64,000 bases of DNA from Pseudomonas sp. CROZ-RG-20F-R04-15 (GTDB lineage: Bacteria > Pseudomonadota > Gammaproteobacteria > Pseudomonadales > Pseudomonadaceae), in the NCBI RefSeq assembly GCF_022662375.1, contig NZ_JAKNQL010000011.1:1-64000 (forward strand). The letters are read 5' to 3'. A program made the translations under genes and the position numbers. Below are positions 35,956-44,855 of the stretch, piece after piece (the stretch's first letter is position 1; each line of letters starts with the position of its first letter). The notes under the pieces are model-generated. The model made no database searches. It was not told where the DNA came from and saw nothing but the letters and a program-made list of their open reading frames with translations.

Positions 35956-36474
35956 ATGACCATCGACGTACGCCGCGCCAGCCTCGCTGACGCGGTGGCC
36001 CTCCCCGCGATCGAGCGCTCGGCAGCGCAATTGTTTCGTCTTGATCCTTCTCTGGCGTGGCTGGCTGATGCCGAGGTGCCCGCTGCTGCCCGACATTTGC
36101 AAGCCATCGAACAGGCGTACGTGTGGGTTGCGGCAAATCGCGACGGGCAACTGACTGGATTTGTTCGTGCTGTAGCTATCGATCAGCACCTGCACATTGA
36201 GGAGCTCTCCGTCAGCCAGGCTTTTCAAGGACAAGGCATGGGGCGCGCACTGGTTGCGGCCGTCATTGAACAAGCGCGCGCGATGCAGTTGATCTCAGTG
36301 ACGCTGACCACTTTTCGCGATCTGCCGTGGAATGCGCCGTTTTATCAACGCATGGGGTTTGTCGAGTTGACGAATGTACAAGCCGATCGCCATTTACACG
36401 ATGCGCTGCAAGCCGAAATCCGTTATGGCTTTCCCGCAGAGCGGCGCTGCGCCATGCGCCTGCGCCTGATTTGA
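35956..36474 (+). CDS. GNAT N-acetyltransferase
   Basis: This protein of about 172 residues has the GNAT acetyl-CoA signature QAFQGQGMGRALVAAVI (Q/RxxGxG/A) and NAPFYQRMGF near the C-terminus. The substrate is unknown. Start at 35956 (MTIDVRRAS) fits other family members; ATG 35944 and 35932 are also possible. A weak hairpin (35920-35943) separates it from the arn operon. Confidence 0.8.
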   Translation: MTIDVRRASLADAVALPAIERSAAQLFRLDPSLAWLADAEVPAAARHLQAIEQAYVWVAANRDGQLTGFVRAVAIDQHLHIEELSVSQAFQGQGMGRALVAAVIEQARAMQLISVTLTTFRDLPWNAPFYQRMGFVELTNVQADRHLHDALQAEIRYGFPAERRCAMRLRLI

Positions 36475-36490
36475 ACGCAATGAAGGTAAT

Positions 36491-36579
36491 TGTGGGAGCG
36501 AGCCTGCTCGCGAAGGCGGAGTGTCAGTCAACATTGATGTACCTGACCCAACGCATTCGCGAGCAGGCTCGCTCCCACA
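36491..36579. repeat. REP doublet (type GTGGGAGCGAGC)
   Basis: TGTGGGAGCGAGCCTGCTCG and its inverse at 36555-36579 face each other across about 40 bp. Each arm is itself a hairpin. Confidence 0.9.
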
Positions 36580-36672
36580 GGGATAGTGTTGTGGCAGCTT
36601 GACCGGTGGTGATTGCCCGGTGAGGATGACGCACGCCCGCCAGGCATTTTGAAATAAGGACATTGACCCTTC

Positions 36673-37851
36673 GTGGCCACCTACTCGCGTCTCATCCGCC
36701 GGTTGATGATCAGTTCGCTGAGCGTCGTCATCAGCCGCGCGCTGATCAGCCCGCTACTGACGTTGTTCCTCAGCAACAAGCTCGGCCTCAACCCGCAGGA
36801 CGTCGGTCTGTTGCTGGGCATCGCGGTGTTCAGCGCCACGTTGCTGTCGCTGTACGGCGGCTACATCATCGATCGGCTCGACAAGCGCCGGTTACTGATC
36901 CTGACCATGCTCTCCAGTGGTATCGGTCTGATCCTGCTGACCTTCGCGCAGAACCTGTATCTGGTCACCCTGGTACTGATCATCAGCGAAACGGCGTCGG
37001 CACTGTTCCTCATCTGCTCCAAAGCCATCCTCAGTGAAAACCTGCCAGTCGGCCAACGGGTCAAGGCGTTTTCCCTCAACTACACATTGACCAACATCGG
37101 CTATGCCGTCGGCCCGATGATCGGCGTGGTGATTGCCGGGGTACAGCCCTCGGCGCCCTTCATCGTGGCCGGTGCGATTGCCATCGGCAGTATTTTTTTG
37201 CTGCTCGGCGCCACCCGGGAAGTGCGCCCGATAGCAGCTGTCACTGCGCCTCCGAGTTTTCTGAAAACCCTGATCATCCTGAAAAACGACCGCACGATGA
37301 TTCTGTTTACGCTGGGTTGCCTGCTCAGCACGCTGGTACACGGACGTTTCACCCTGTACCTGTCGCAATACCTGCTGGTCACCCACACCCAGCAACAGAC
37401 GCTGGACACCATGGCCGCCCTGCTCGCCTGCAACGCGATCACGGTGATCCTGTTGCAGTACCAGATCGGCCGCTTGCTCAGCCGCGAGCACCTGCGCTAC
37501 TGGATTGCCGGCGGCACCGCGTTGTTCATCGTCGGGCTGATCGGCTTCAGTCTGGCCGACAGTCTGCTCGGTTGGTGCGTAGCGATGTTCATCTTCACCT
37601 TGGGCGAGATGATCATTTACCCGGCCGATTTTCTGTTTGTCGACACCCTCGCCCCGGAAGAACTGCGCGGCAGCTATTACGGCGCGCAGAACCTCGCAGC
37701 GCTGGGCGGTGCGGCGAGCCCGGTGATGTGCGGGTTTCTGCTGATGCACACACCCGCGCCGAGCATGTTCTATGCCTTGAGCGCATTGGCGGCGGTGGGC
37801 GGCTATTTGTGCTTCGTGAGTGGCCGCCGCGTCGCTTCAATACAAAATTAA
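36673..37851 (+). CDS. MFS transporter
   Basis: This 392-residue major facilitator protein has 12 predicted helices. The loop 2-3 motif GGYIIDRLDKRRLLI is a clear MFS motif A variant. It resembles drug or metabolite exporters of the YdeE/MdtH kind; substrate is not readable. The start is GTG. The stop codon lies inside a perfect palindrome. Confidence 0.85.
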   Translation: MATYSRLIRRLMISSLSVVISRALISPLLTLFLSNKLGLNPQDVGLLLGIAVFSATLLSLYGGYIIDRLDKRRLLILTMLSSGIGLILLTFAQNLYLVTLVLIISETASALFLICSKAILSENLPVGQRVKAFSLNYTLTNIGYAVGPMIGVVIAGVQPSAPFIVAGAIAIGSIFLLLGATREVRPIAAVTAPPSFLKTLIILKNDRTMILFTLGCLLSTLVHGRFTLYLSQYLLVTHTQQQTLDTMAALLACNAITVILLQYQIGRLLSREHLRYWIAGGTALFIVGLIGFSLADSLLGWCVAMFIFTLGEMIIYPADFLFVDTLAPEELRGSYYGAQNLAALGGAASPVMCGFLLMHTPAPSMFYALSALAAVGGYLCFVSGRRVASIQN

Positions 37852-37871
37852 TGCACTAAATGTGCATTAAT
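37847..37871. promoter_or_regulatory. Perfect 10-bp palindrome at the MFS stop codon
   Basis: ATTAATGCAC, loop TAAAT, GTGCATTAAT. There is no following T run on either strand, and the AT-rich arms fit a repressor operator more than a terminator. It lies 138 bp before the HPP-family gene. The rest of 37872-38008 shows nothing I can name. Confidence 0.5.
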
Positions 37872-38008
37872 ATGAATTTGTCAGCATCGAGTTTGATCGG
37901 CACACTGTGCACGTTCCTCCCCCAATGTTGGAACGCTTCGAGGGCTTTCCGGATATGCCGGACAAGTCCTTTTTTTTGCCTCGAATTTGCTGCAAGGACC
38001 GGATTCAC

Positions 38009-38698
38009 ATGCTCGCTCGCTGGTTGCCCGCCGCCATTAATACCCGCCCGACTGAATGGAGCCGTGCCGCCATCGGCATGGCATTAGGCACATTGTTCAG
38101 CGTGTGGCTGTGCGCGCAGGTGTTCGGCCATGAAGTCGCCTATCACTTGATCGGGCCGCTGGGCGCTTCGGCGGTGTTGCTGTTCGCCGTGTCCTCTGGT
38201 GCCCTCGCTCAGCCGTGGTCGATTCTCGGCGGCTATTTATGTGCCGGCGTTGTCGCATTGCTGGTCGCCCACGTGCTCGGTCGAACTCTGGGCAGCGCCT
38301 GTCTGGCGGCGGGCATGGCGCTGATTCTGATGTGCTGGCTGCGTTGCCTGCACCCACCGGCAGGCGCGTTGGCATTGACGCTGGTGCTGGCCGATCCTGC
38401 GACCATCGCCCTGGACTGGAAGGCCATGGAACCGGTGATGCTCGGCGCGGCGTGCATGCTGCTCAGCGCCCTGGCCTACAACAATCTGACGCGAATCCGT
38501 TACCCGAAACGTCCGGCAGAGCCGGCGCCGATCGTTGCGCCCGTCGACACTCAGGCCATCACCGCCGAAGACCTCAAACTCGCTTTGGCCGACATGGAAG
38601 GCTTCATCGACATCACCCCCGAGGATCTCGAGCAATTGATCCATGCCAGCGAAATGCACGCCAGACGCCGCAGTATCGGTGAGGTTTTTTCGAAGTAA
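38009..38698 (+). CDS. HPP-family membrane protein
   Basis: This 229-residue protein has four to five hydrophobic helices and the family motif LRCLHPPAGALAL. The N-terminal pattern includes LIGPLGASAVLLFAVSSGALAQPW, typical of HPP domain proteins, some of which transport nitrite. The C-terminal 60 residues are soluble and acidic. Start at 38009 follows AAGGACC; the frame is open further upstream. Function is unproven. Confidence 0.85.
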   Translation: MLARWLPAAINTRPTEWSRAAIGMALGTLFSVWLCAQVFGHEVAYHLIGPLGASAVLLFAVSSGALAQPWSILGGYLCAGVVALLVAHVLGRTLGSACLAAGMALILMCWLRCLHPPAGALALTLVLADPATIALDWKAMEPVMLGAACMLLSALAYNNLTRIRYPKRPAEPAPIVAPVDTQAITAEDLKLALADMEGFIDITPEDLEQLIHASEMHARRRSIGEVFSK

Positions 38699-38840
38699 TC
38701 TTCTGCATATCGTCTAAGGTAAAAACGCAGACAGCGCCTGCACATATCCCCGTTGTACAGGGCAAATTTGCACTGTTACGATCCGGTAACGCTCGCGCGC
38801 GAGTTTTTCGAATAAAGACAATAAAAGCAGGGAGTTACTG

Positions 38841-39947
38841 ATGACTGCTCAGGCTTCATCCCCGCGGACCCAGTCCATGGACGCCACGCAAAACGAAGTG
38901 CTGGCCGAGGTTCGCAACCATATCGGTCACCTGACCCTCAATCGCCCCGCCGGCCTCAACGCCATTACCCTCGACATGGTGCGTTTGCTGCAACAGCAAC
39001 TCGACGCTTGGGCGACCGACGCCAATGTCCACGCCGTTGTGCTGCGCGGTGCCGGTGAAAAAGCCTTCTGCGCCGGCGGTGATATTCGTTCCCTGTACGA
39101 CAGTTTCAAAAGCGGCGACACGCTGCACGAAGATTTCTTTGTTGAGGAATACGCCCTCGACCTGACGATTCATCACTACCGCAAACCGGTGCTGGCCTTG
39201 ATGGACGGTTTTGTCCTCGGCGGCGGCATGGGCCTGGTGCAAGGCGCCGATCTGCGCGTGGTCACTGAAAAGAGCCGTCTGGCGATGCCGGAAGTGGCCA
39301 TCGGATATTTTCCCGATGTCGGCGGCAGTTATTTCCTGCCGCGCATTCCCGGTGAGCTGGGGATTTATCTGGGGGTCAGTGGCGTGCAGATCCGCGCGGC
39401 CGATGCGTTGTATTGCGGGCTGGCTGACTGGTATCTGGACAGCAGCAAACTGGCGCTGCTCGACGAAAAACTCGATCAGATGGAATGGCAGGACACTCCG
39501 CTCAAGGCGCTGCAGAACCTGTTGGCCAAACACGCCGTACAGACTTTGCCTGATGCGCCGTTGCAAGCCTTGCGCCCGGCCATCGATCACTTTTTCGCCC
39601 TGCCGGATGTGCCGAGCATGGTCGAGCAATTGCGCGCAGTGACCGTGGCTGACAGCCACGCATGGGCGACCACCACGGCCGACCTGCTGGAAACCCGCTC
39701 GCCGCTGGCCATGGCGGTGACCCTGGAAATGCTCCGTCGCGGCCGGCACTTGAGCCTGGAACATTGCTTCGCGCTCGAACTGCATCTGGATCGCCAATGG
39801 TTCGAGCGTGGCGACCTGATCGAAGGCGTGCGCGCGCTGCTGATCGATAAAGACAAGACACCGCGCTGGAACCCGCCGACCCTGGCTGCGCTGGACGCAG
39901 AGCATGTCGCGAGTTTCTTTCACGAATTTGCCGAGAGCGGGAGCTGA
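38841..39947 (+). CDS. Enoyl-CoA hydratase/isomerase, probable 3-hydroxyisobutyryl-CoA hydrolase
   Basis: This 368-residue crotonase-superfamily protein is longer than a plain hydratase (about 260) and matches the hydrolase subgroup, which has a C-terminal ECH_2 extension. Landmarks are AFCAGGDIRSLYD, GFVLGGGMGLVQGADLRV (oxyanion hole Gly) and MPEVAIGYFPDVGGSYFLPR. In valine breakdown this enzyme splits 3-hydroxyisobutyryl-CoA. The acyl-CoA dehydrogenase gene that follows 3 bp later fits that pathway. Confidence 0.85.
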   Translation: MTAQASSPRTQSMDATQNEVLAEVRNHIGHLTLNRPAGLNAITLDMVRLLQQQLDAWATDANVHAVVLRGAGEKAFCAGGDIRSLYDSFKSGDTLHEDFFVEEYALDLTIHHYRKPVLALMDGFVLGGGMGLVQGADLRVVTEKSRLAMPEVAIGYFPDVGGSYFLPRIPGELGIYLGVSGVQIRAADALYCGLADWYLDSSKLALLDEKLDQMEWQDTPLKALQNLLAKHAVQTLPDAPLQALRPAIDHFFALPDVPSMVEQLRAVTVADSHAWATTTADLLETRSPLAMAVTLEMLRRGRHLSLEHCFALELHLDRQWFERGDLIEGVRALLIDKDKTPRWNPPTLAALDAEHVASFFHEFAESGS

Positions 39948-39950
39948 GCC

Positions 39951-41102
39951 ATGCACGATCTCGAACTGACTGAAGAACAAGTAATGATCCGCGACATGGC
40001 CCGGGACTTTGCCCGTGGCGAAATCGCGCCGCACGCGCAGGCCTGGGAAAAGGCTGGCTGGATCGATGACGCGCTCGTCGCGAAGATGGGTGAACTCGGT
40101 TTGCTCGGCATGGTGGTGCCTGAGGAATGGGGTGGCACCTACGTCGATTACGTCGCTTATGCGCTGGCCGTGGAAGAGATTTCCGCCGGTGACGGCGCGA
40201 CCGGCGCGTTCATGAGCATCCACAACTCGGTCGGTTGCGGCCCGGTGCTCAATTACGGCAGCGAAGCACAGAAGCAAACGTGGCTGGCGGATCTGGCCAG
40301 CGGGAAAACCATCGGTTGCTTCTGCCTGACCGAACCGCAGGCCGGCTCCGAAGCGCACAACCTGCGCACCCGCGCCGAACTGCGCGATGGCCAGTGGGTG
40401 ATCAATGGCGCCAAGCAATTTGTCAGCAACGGCAAACGCGCGAAACTGGCGATCGTGTTTGCGGTGACCGATCCGGATCTGGGCAAGAAAGGTATTTCGG
40501 CGTTTCTGGTGCCGACCGATACCGCCGGTTTTATCGTGGATCGCACCGAACACAAGATGGGCATCCGCGCTTCTGATACCTGCGCGGTGACGCTGAATAA
40601 CTGCAGCATCCCCGAGGCCAATCTGCTCGGCGAGCGTGGCAAAGGTCTGGCGATCGCCCTGTCCAACCTTGAAGGCGGACGCATCGGCATCGCCGCGCAA
40701 GCATTGGGTATCGCCCGTGCGGCGTTCGAAGCAGCGCTGGTGTATTCGCGCGACCGTATCCAGTTCGGCAAACCGATCAATGAACATCAGAGCATTGCCA
40801 ATCTGCTGGCCGACATGCACATGCAGATCAACGCGGCGCGGTTAATGATTCTGCATGCGGCGCGACTGCGGACGGCAGGAAAACCGTGTTTGTCCGAGGC
40901 TTCGCAGGCCAAGTTGTTTGCGTCGGAAATGGCCGAGAAAGTATGTTCCTCGGCGATTCAGATTCATGGCGGGTATGGATATCTGGAGGATTATCCGGTC
41001 GAGAAGTACTACCGCGATGCACGGATTACCCAGATCTATGAAGGCTCGAGCGAGATTCAGCGGATGGTCATTGCGCGGGAGCTGAAGAACTACCAGATGT
41101 AA
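39951..41102 (+). CDS. Acyl-CoA dehydrogenase, probable isobutyryl-CoA dehydrogenase
   Basis: This 383-residue flavoenzyme has the FAD/substrate motifs CFCLTEPQAGSEA, GAKQFVSNG and IQIHGGYGYLEDYPVEKYYRD. The catalytic Glu is in IYEGSSEIQRMVIAREL. Co-transcription with a 3-hydroxyisobutyryl-CoA hydrolase suggests branched acyl-CoA (valine) substrates. Specificity is inferred from that neighbour. Confidence 0.85.
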   Translation: MHDLELTEEQVMIRDMARDFARGEIAPHAQAWEKAGWIDDALVAKMGELGLLGMVVPEEWGGTYVDYVAYALAVEEISAGDGATGAFMSIHNSVGCGPVLNYGSEAQKQTWLADLASGKTIGCFCLTEPQAGSEAHNLRTRAELRDGQWVINGAKQFVSNGKRAKLAIVFAVTDPDLGKKGISAFLVPTDTAGFIVDRTEHKMGIRASDTCAVTLNNCSIPEANLLGERGKGLAIALSNLEGGRIGIAAQALGIARAAFEAALVYSRDRIQFGKPINEHQSIANLLADMHMQINAARLMILHAARLRTAGKPCLSEASQAKLFASEMAEKVCSSAIQIHGGYGYLEDYPVEKYYRDARITQIYEGSSEIQRMVIARELKNYQM

Positions 41103-41104
41103 TG

Positions 41105-41450
41105 GTGTAGGCCCCTTTCCCTCACCCCAGCCCTCTCCCAGAGGGAGAGGGGGCCGACCGAGTTGTCTGGCGTTATCCATCGACCTGAAAGACCAGGTCG
41201 ATTATGGATTCGCTAAAGCAGAATCAAGTCGGCGTATTTCCAAAGCATTCCCAATCAGCCCTCTCCCACCGGAGGGGCCAACCGAGGTATCTGGCGTTCT
41301 CCATCGTCCTGAAAGAACGGGTCGATTATCGATTGAATAAACCAGGTCGATCAGGGATTCAGTAAAGCTCTTTCAGGTCGGCGCAGATCACCAATATCCC
41401 CCAATCAGTCCCCTCTCCCTCCGGGAGAGGGTTAGGGTGAGGGGCTTTTG
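41105..41450. repeat. Tandem Pseudomonas intergenic repeat (CCCTCTCCC/GGGAGAGGG family)
   Basis: The block begins CCCTCACCCCAGCCCTCTCC and ends with the inverse GGGAGAGGGTTAGGGTGAGG. Two partly diverged internal copies of CTGGCGTTNTCCATCGNCCTGAAAGA followed by GGTCGATTATNGATT start near 41167 and 41291. It has no coding content and together with the next two REP arms fills the 489-bp gap between two convergent operons. Confidence 0.8.
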
Positions 41451-41477
41451 ATTTTGATGTACATCAAGCCTTAAAAG

Positions 41478-41574
41478 CTTCGCGAGCAGGCTCGCTCCCA
41501 CAGAGATCTCCAGCGAATACAGGTTTTGTGAACGCCGAGAACCTCATGTGGGAGCGAGCCTGCTCGCGAAGGCG
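41478..41574. repeat. REP doublet
   Basis: CTTCGCGAGCAGGCTCGCTC at 41478 and its inverse ending at 41574 face each other, with 44 bp between. It stands between convergent gene ends. Confidence 0.9.
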
Positions 41575-41591
41575 TCAGTCAGATCCGCGCG

Positions 41592-42365
41592 TTACTTGCC
41601 TTGGAACGCAGCCTCACGCTTGGCAATAAACGCCGCCATCCCTTCCTTCTGATCCTGCGTGGCAAACGCCGCATGGAATACCCGACGCTCAAAACGCACG
41701 CCTTCCGTCAGATTGACTTCGAAGGCACGGTTCACGCTCTCCTTGATCATCATCGCAATCGGCAGCGACTTGCTGGCGATCACTGCGGCCACTTTCAGCG
41801 CCTCATCAAGCAGTTCATCACTCGGCACGATCCGCGCAACGATGCCGCAACGCTCAGCCTCCACCGCATCAATCAAACGCCCGCTCAGGCACATTTCCAT
41901 GGCCTTGGCCTTGCCCACGGCGCGAGTCAGGCGCTGGGTGCCGCCCATGCCCGGTAACACACCGAGATTGATTTCCGGTTGACCGAATTTTGCGTTGTCA
42001 CCGGCCAGAATGAAGTCGCACATCAACGCCAGTTCACAGCCGCCGCCCAAGGCGAAACCGTTGACCGCAGCGATGATCGGTTTACGCCGATTAGCCACGC
42101 GATCGCTGTCGCTGAACAGGTCGTCCATGTAGATCTGCGGGTAAGTAAGCTCGGCCATTTCCTTGATGTCGGCGCCGGCGGCAAAGGCTTTTTTCGAGCC
42201 AGTGATGACGATGCAACCGATGTCCGCATCGGCTTCCAGCGCATCAAGGGCCTGGTTCACTTCGCTGACCAGTTGCGCATTCAGCGCGTTCAGCGCCTGC
42301 GGGCGGTTGAGAGTGATCAGGCCAACGCGGCCGTGGGTGTCCAGCAGAATGGTTTCATAAGTCAT
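41592..42365 (-). CDS. Enoyl-CoA hydratase (last gene of isoleucine-type cluster)
   Basis: This 257-residue crotonase has FAAGADIKEMAEL and GFALGGGCELALMCDFI (oxyanion hole), and the two acid residues of true hydratases are present (CELALMCD region and QPEINLGVLPGMGG). Start at 42365; the open frame upstream is a shadow within the dehydrogenase gene. It follows the dehydrogenase by 16 bp. Expected step: hydration of tiglyl-CoA-type intermediates. Confidence 0.9.
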   Translation of the reverse strand: MTYETILLDTHGRVGLITLNRPQALNALNAQLVSEVNQALDALEADADIGCIVITGSKKAFAAGADIKEMAELTYPQIYMDDLFSDSDRVANRRKPIIAAVNGFALGGGCELALMCDFILAGDNAKFGQPEINLGVLPGMGGTQRLTRAVGKAKAMEMCLSGRLIDAVEAERCGIVARIVPSDELLDEALKVAAVIASKSLPIAMMIKESVNRAFEVNLTEGVRFERRVFHAAFATQDQKEGMAAFIAKREAAFQGK

Positions 42366-42381
42366 GAATAAAAATTCCTTC

Positions 42382-43509
42382 TCAAAGATTGCGCGAAATG
42401 ACCATGCGCTGAATATCGCTGGTGCCTTCGTAGATCTGGCAGACGCGCACGTCGCGGTAGATCCGTTCCAGCGGGAAGTCGTTGAGGTAACCGTAACCAC
42501 CAAGGGTTTGCAACGCCATCGAGCAGACCTTTTCGGCCATTTCCGAGGCGAACAGTTTGGCCATTGACGCCTCGACCAGTGCCGGTTGGCCGCTGTCACG
42601 CAGGGCCGCCGCGTAGTGCACCATTTGCCGGGCGACGGCGATCTGCGTGGCCATGTCGGCCAAGCGGAATGCCACGGCCTGATGCTCGATGATCGGCTTG
42701 CCGAAGGTGTCGCGCTCGCGGGCGTAATCACGCGCCGCTTCGAACGCCGCGCGGGCCATGCCCACCGATTGCGAAGCGATACCGACGCGGCCGCCTTCGA
42801 GGTTGGCCAAGGCGATCTTGTAGCCCTCGCCCTCTTCGCCCAAGCGGTTGGCCACCGGCACTTGCACATCTTCGAAGAGGATCTGGCAGGTGTCGGAGGC
42901 GTGCTGGCCGAGCTTGTCTTCGACGCGGGCGACTTTATAGCCCGGCGAATCGGTCGGCACGATAAACGCACTGATACCGCGCTTGCCGGCACTCGGATCG
43001 GTCACGGCAAAGACGATGACGATCCCGGCGTTTTGCCCGGAGGTGATGAACTGTTTGCAGCCATTCAGCACGTAGTGATCGCCTTCCAGGCGTGCGCGGG
43101 TTTTCAGGCTGCTGGCGTCGGAACCGGCCTGCGGTTCGGTCAGCGCAAAGGCGCCGAGCATGGCACCGCTGGCCAACGGCTTGAGAAAGCGTTCACGCTG
43201 ATCATCGTTGCCGAACTTGAGGATCGGCACGCAACCCACCGAGTTGTGCACGCTCATGATCGTCGAGCAGGCGCCGTCGCCGGCGGCGATTTCTTCCAGG
43301 GCCATGGCGTAGGCCAGGTAACCGGTGTCGCAACCGCCCCACTGCTCCGGCACAAGCATGCCGAAGAAGCCCAGTTCGGCCATTTCGCCGATGGCTTCCT
43401 TGGGGAAACGGTGCTCGCGATCCCACTCGGCGGCGAACGGCTTCAGGCGTTCCTCGGCGAACTGCCGGGCCATGTCGCGGATCTGGGTTTGGTCTTCGTT
43501 GGGAATCAT
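42382..43509 (-). CDS. Acyl-CoA dehydrogenase, probable 2-methylbutyryl-CoA dehydrogenase
   Basis: This 375-residue protein has AFALTEPQAGSDAS, QTLGGYGYLNDFPLERIYRD and the catalytic Glu in IYEGTSDIQRMVISRNL. The gene order ligase-SDR-thiolase-dehydrogenase-hydratase matches the P. putida PP_2213-PP_2217 cluster as I remember it, which supports short branched acyl-CoA substrates. A REP doublet separates it from the thiolase gene. Confidence 0.9.
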   Translation of the reverse strand: MIPNEDQTQIRDMARQFAEERLKPFAAEWDREHRFPKEAIGEMAELGFFGMLVPEQWGGCDTGYLAYAMALEEIAAGDGACSTIMSVHNSVGCVPILKFGNDDQRERFLKPLASGAMLGAFALTEPQAGSDASSLKTRARLEGDHYVLNGCKQFITSGQNAGIVIVFAVTDPSAGKRGISAFIVPTDSPGYKVARVEDKLGQHASDTCQILFEDVQVPVANRLGEEGEGYKIALANLEGGRVGIASQSVGMARAAFEAARDYARERDTFGKPIIEHQAVAFRLADMATQIAVARQMVHYAAALRDSGQPALVEASMAKLFASEMAEKVCSMALQTLGGYGYLNDFPLERIYRDVRVCQIYEGTSDIQRMVISRNL

Positions 43510-43543
43510 GGTGAATCCTTACTTCAAGTTCAGACACAAATCC

Positions 43544-43633
43544 TGTGGGAGCGAGCCTGCTCGCGAATGCGGTGTGTCATTCAACTCCAATGCTGGCTGA
43601 CACGACGCCTTCGCGAGCAGGCTCGCTCCCACA
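43544..43633. repeat. REP doublet inside the operon
   Basis: TGTGGGAGCGAGCCTGCTCG and its inverse ending at 43633, between the thiolase and dehydrogenase genes. Such hairpins within operons often mark message processing or differential stability. Confidence 0.9.
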
Positions 43634-43649
43634 GGGATTGGCGTTTGTT

Positions 43650-44843
43650 TCAATACACGCATTCCACAGCCATGGCCGTGGCTTCGCCGCCGCCGATGCA
43701 GATCGCCGCGATGCCGCGTTTCTGCTTCCGCTGACGCAAGGCCGACAGCAACGTCACCAGAATCCGCGCGCCAGAGGCACCGATCGGATGGCCCAGCGCA
43801 CAGGCACCGCCATGCACATTCAACTTGTCATGGGGAATTTCCAGATGCGTCATCGCTGCCATGCCAACCACGGCAAACGCTTCGTTGACCTCGAACAGAT
43901 CGACGTCACCCAGCGACCAGCCGGTTTTCTTGATCAGCTTCTTGATCGCGCCAATCGGCGCCACCGGGAACAGGCCCGGGGTGTCAGCGAACGCGGCATG
44001 ACCGTGAATCACCGCCAGCGGTTTCAGCCCGAGCTTCTGCGCCTGCGACTGGCGCATCAGCACCAGCGCCGCCGCACCGTCAGAGATCGAACTGGAATTT
44101 GCCGCCGTCACCGTGCCGCCTTCGCGAAACGCCGGTTTCAGCGAGGCCACTTTGTCGAGTTTGGCTTTCGGCGGCTGCTCGTCATCGCTGATCAGCACCT
44201 GCTCTTTGCCGACGGTCACGGTCAGCGGGACGATTTCGTCTTTGAAGCTACCGTCCTTGATCGCCTGTTGCGCGCGGGTGGTCGAGGCGATAGCAAAGGC
44301 GTCTTGCGCTTCACGACTGAAGTGGTTGGTCTCGGCGCAATCCTCGGCGAAGGTGCCCATCAGGCGGCCCTTGTCGTAGGCGTCTTCGAGACCGTCGAGG
44401 AACATCGAATCAAGCACGCGACCTTGGCCCATGCGATAACCGGCGCGGGCACGATCGAGCAGATACGGCGAGTTGGACATGCTTTCCATGCCACCGGCGA
44501 TCACCACGTCGGCGCTGCCGGCAACCAGCATGTCGTGGGCGAGAATGGTGGTTTCCATGCCCGAACCGCACATCTTGTTGACGGTGGTGCAGCGGGTCGA
44601 TTTATCCAGCCCGGCGCCCAGCGCAGCCTGGCGTGCAGGCGCCTGACCGAGCCCGGCAGGCAGCACACAACCGAACAGCACTTCATCGACCGAGTCGCTG
44701 GCGATACTGGCACGTTCCACTGCGGCTTTGATCGCCGCAGCGCCGAGTTGCGGCGCAGTGAGGCTTTTCAGTTCGCCCTGAAAACCGCCCATGGGCGTGC
44801 GCACGGCGCTGACGATAACAATCGGATCACTGGAAATAGTCAT
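43650..44843 (-). CDS. fadAx: Acetyl-CoA acetyltransferase (thiolase), FadAx-like
   Basis: This 397-residue thiolase has the active Cys in NKMCGSGMET (about residue 90), His in GGACALGHPIGASG and the second Cys in ICIGGGEAT. It cleaves 3-ketoacyl-CoA, here probably 2-methylacetoacetyl-CoA to acetyl-CoA and propionyl-CoA. Gap to the SDR gene is 12 bp. The name is by cluster order and family; a plain acetoacetyl-CoA thiolase role is also possible. Confidence 0.9.
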   Translation of the reverse strand: MTISSDPIVIVSAVRTPMGGFQGELKSLTAPQLGAAAIKAAVERASIASDSVDEVLFGCVLPAGLGQAPARQAALGAGLDKSTRCTTVNKMCGSGMETTILAHDMLVAGSADVVIAGGMESMSNSPYLLDRARAGYRMGQGRVLDSMFLDGLEDAYDKGRLMGTFAEDCAETNHFSREAQDAFAIASTTRAQQAIKDGSFKDEIVPLTVTVGKEQVLISDDEQPPKAKLDKVASLKPAFREGGTVTAANSSSISDGAAALVLMRQSQAQKLGLKPLAVIHGHAAFADTPGLFPVAPIGAIKKLIKKTGWSLGDVDLFEVNEAFAVVGMAAMTHLEIPHDKLNVHGGACALGHPIGASGARILVTLLSALRQRKQKRGIAAICIGGGEATAMAVECVY

Positions 44844-44855
44844 GAAAAATCCTCC

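Noticed and set aside
41592..42992. A 466-codon minus-strand frame that would extend the enoyl-CoA hydratase.
   Set aside because: The extra N-terminal part is a low-complexity Ser/Arg-rich shadow of the dehydrogenase gene; the crotonase fold starts at 42365.
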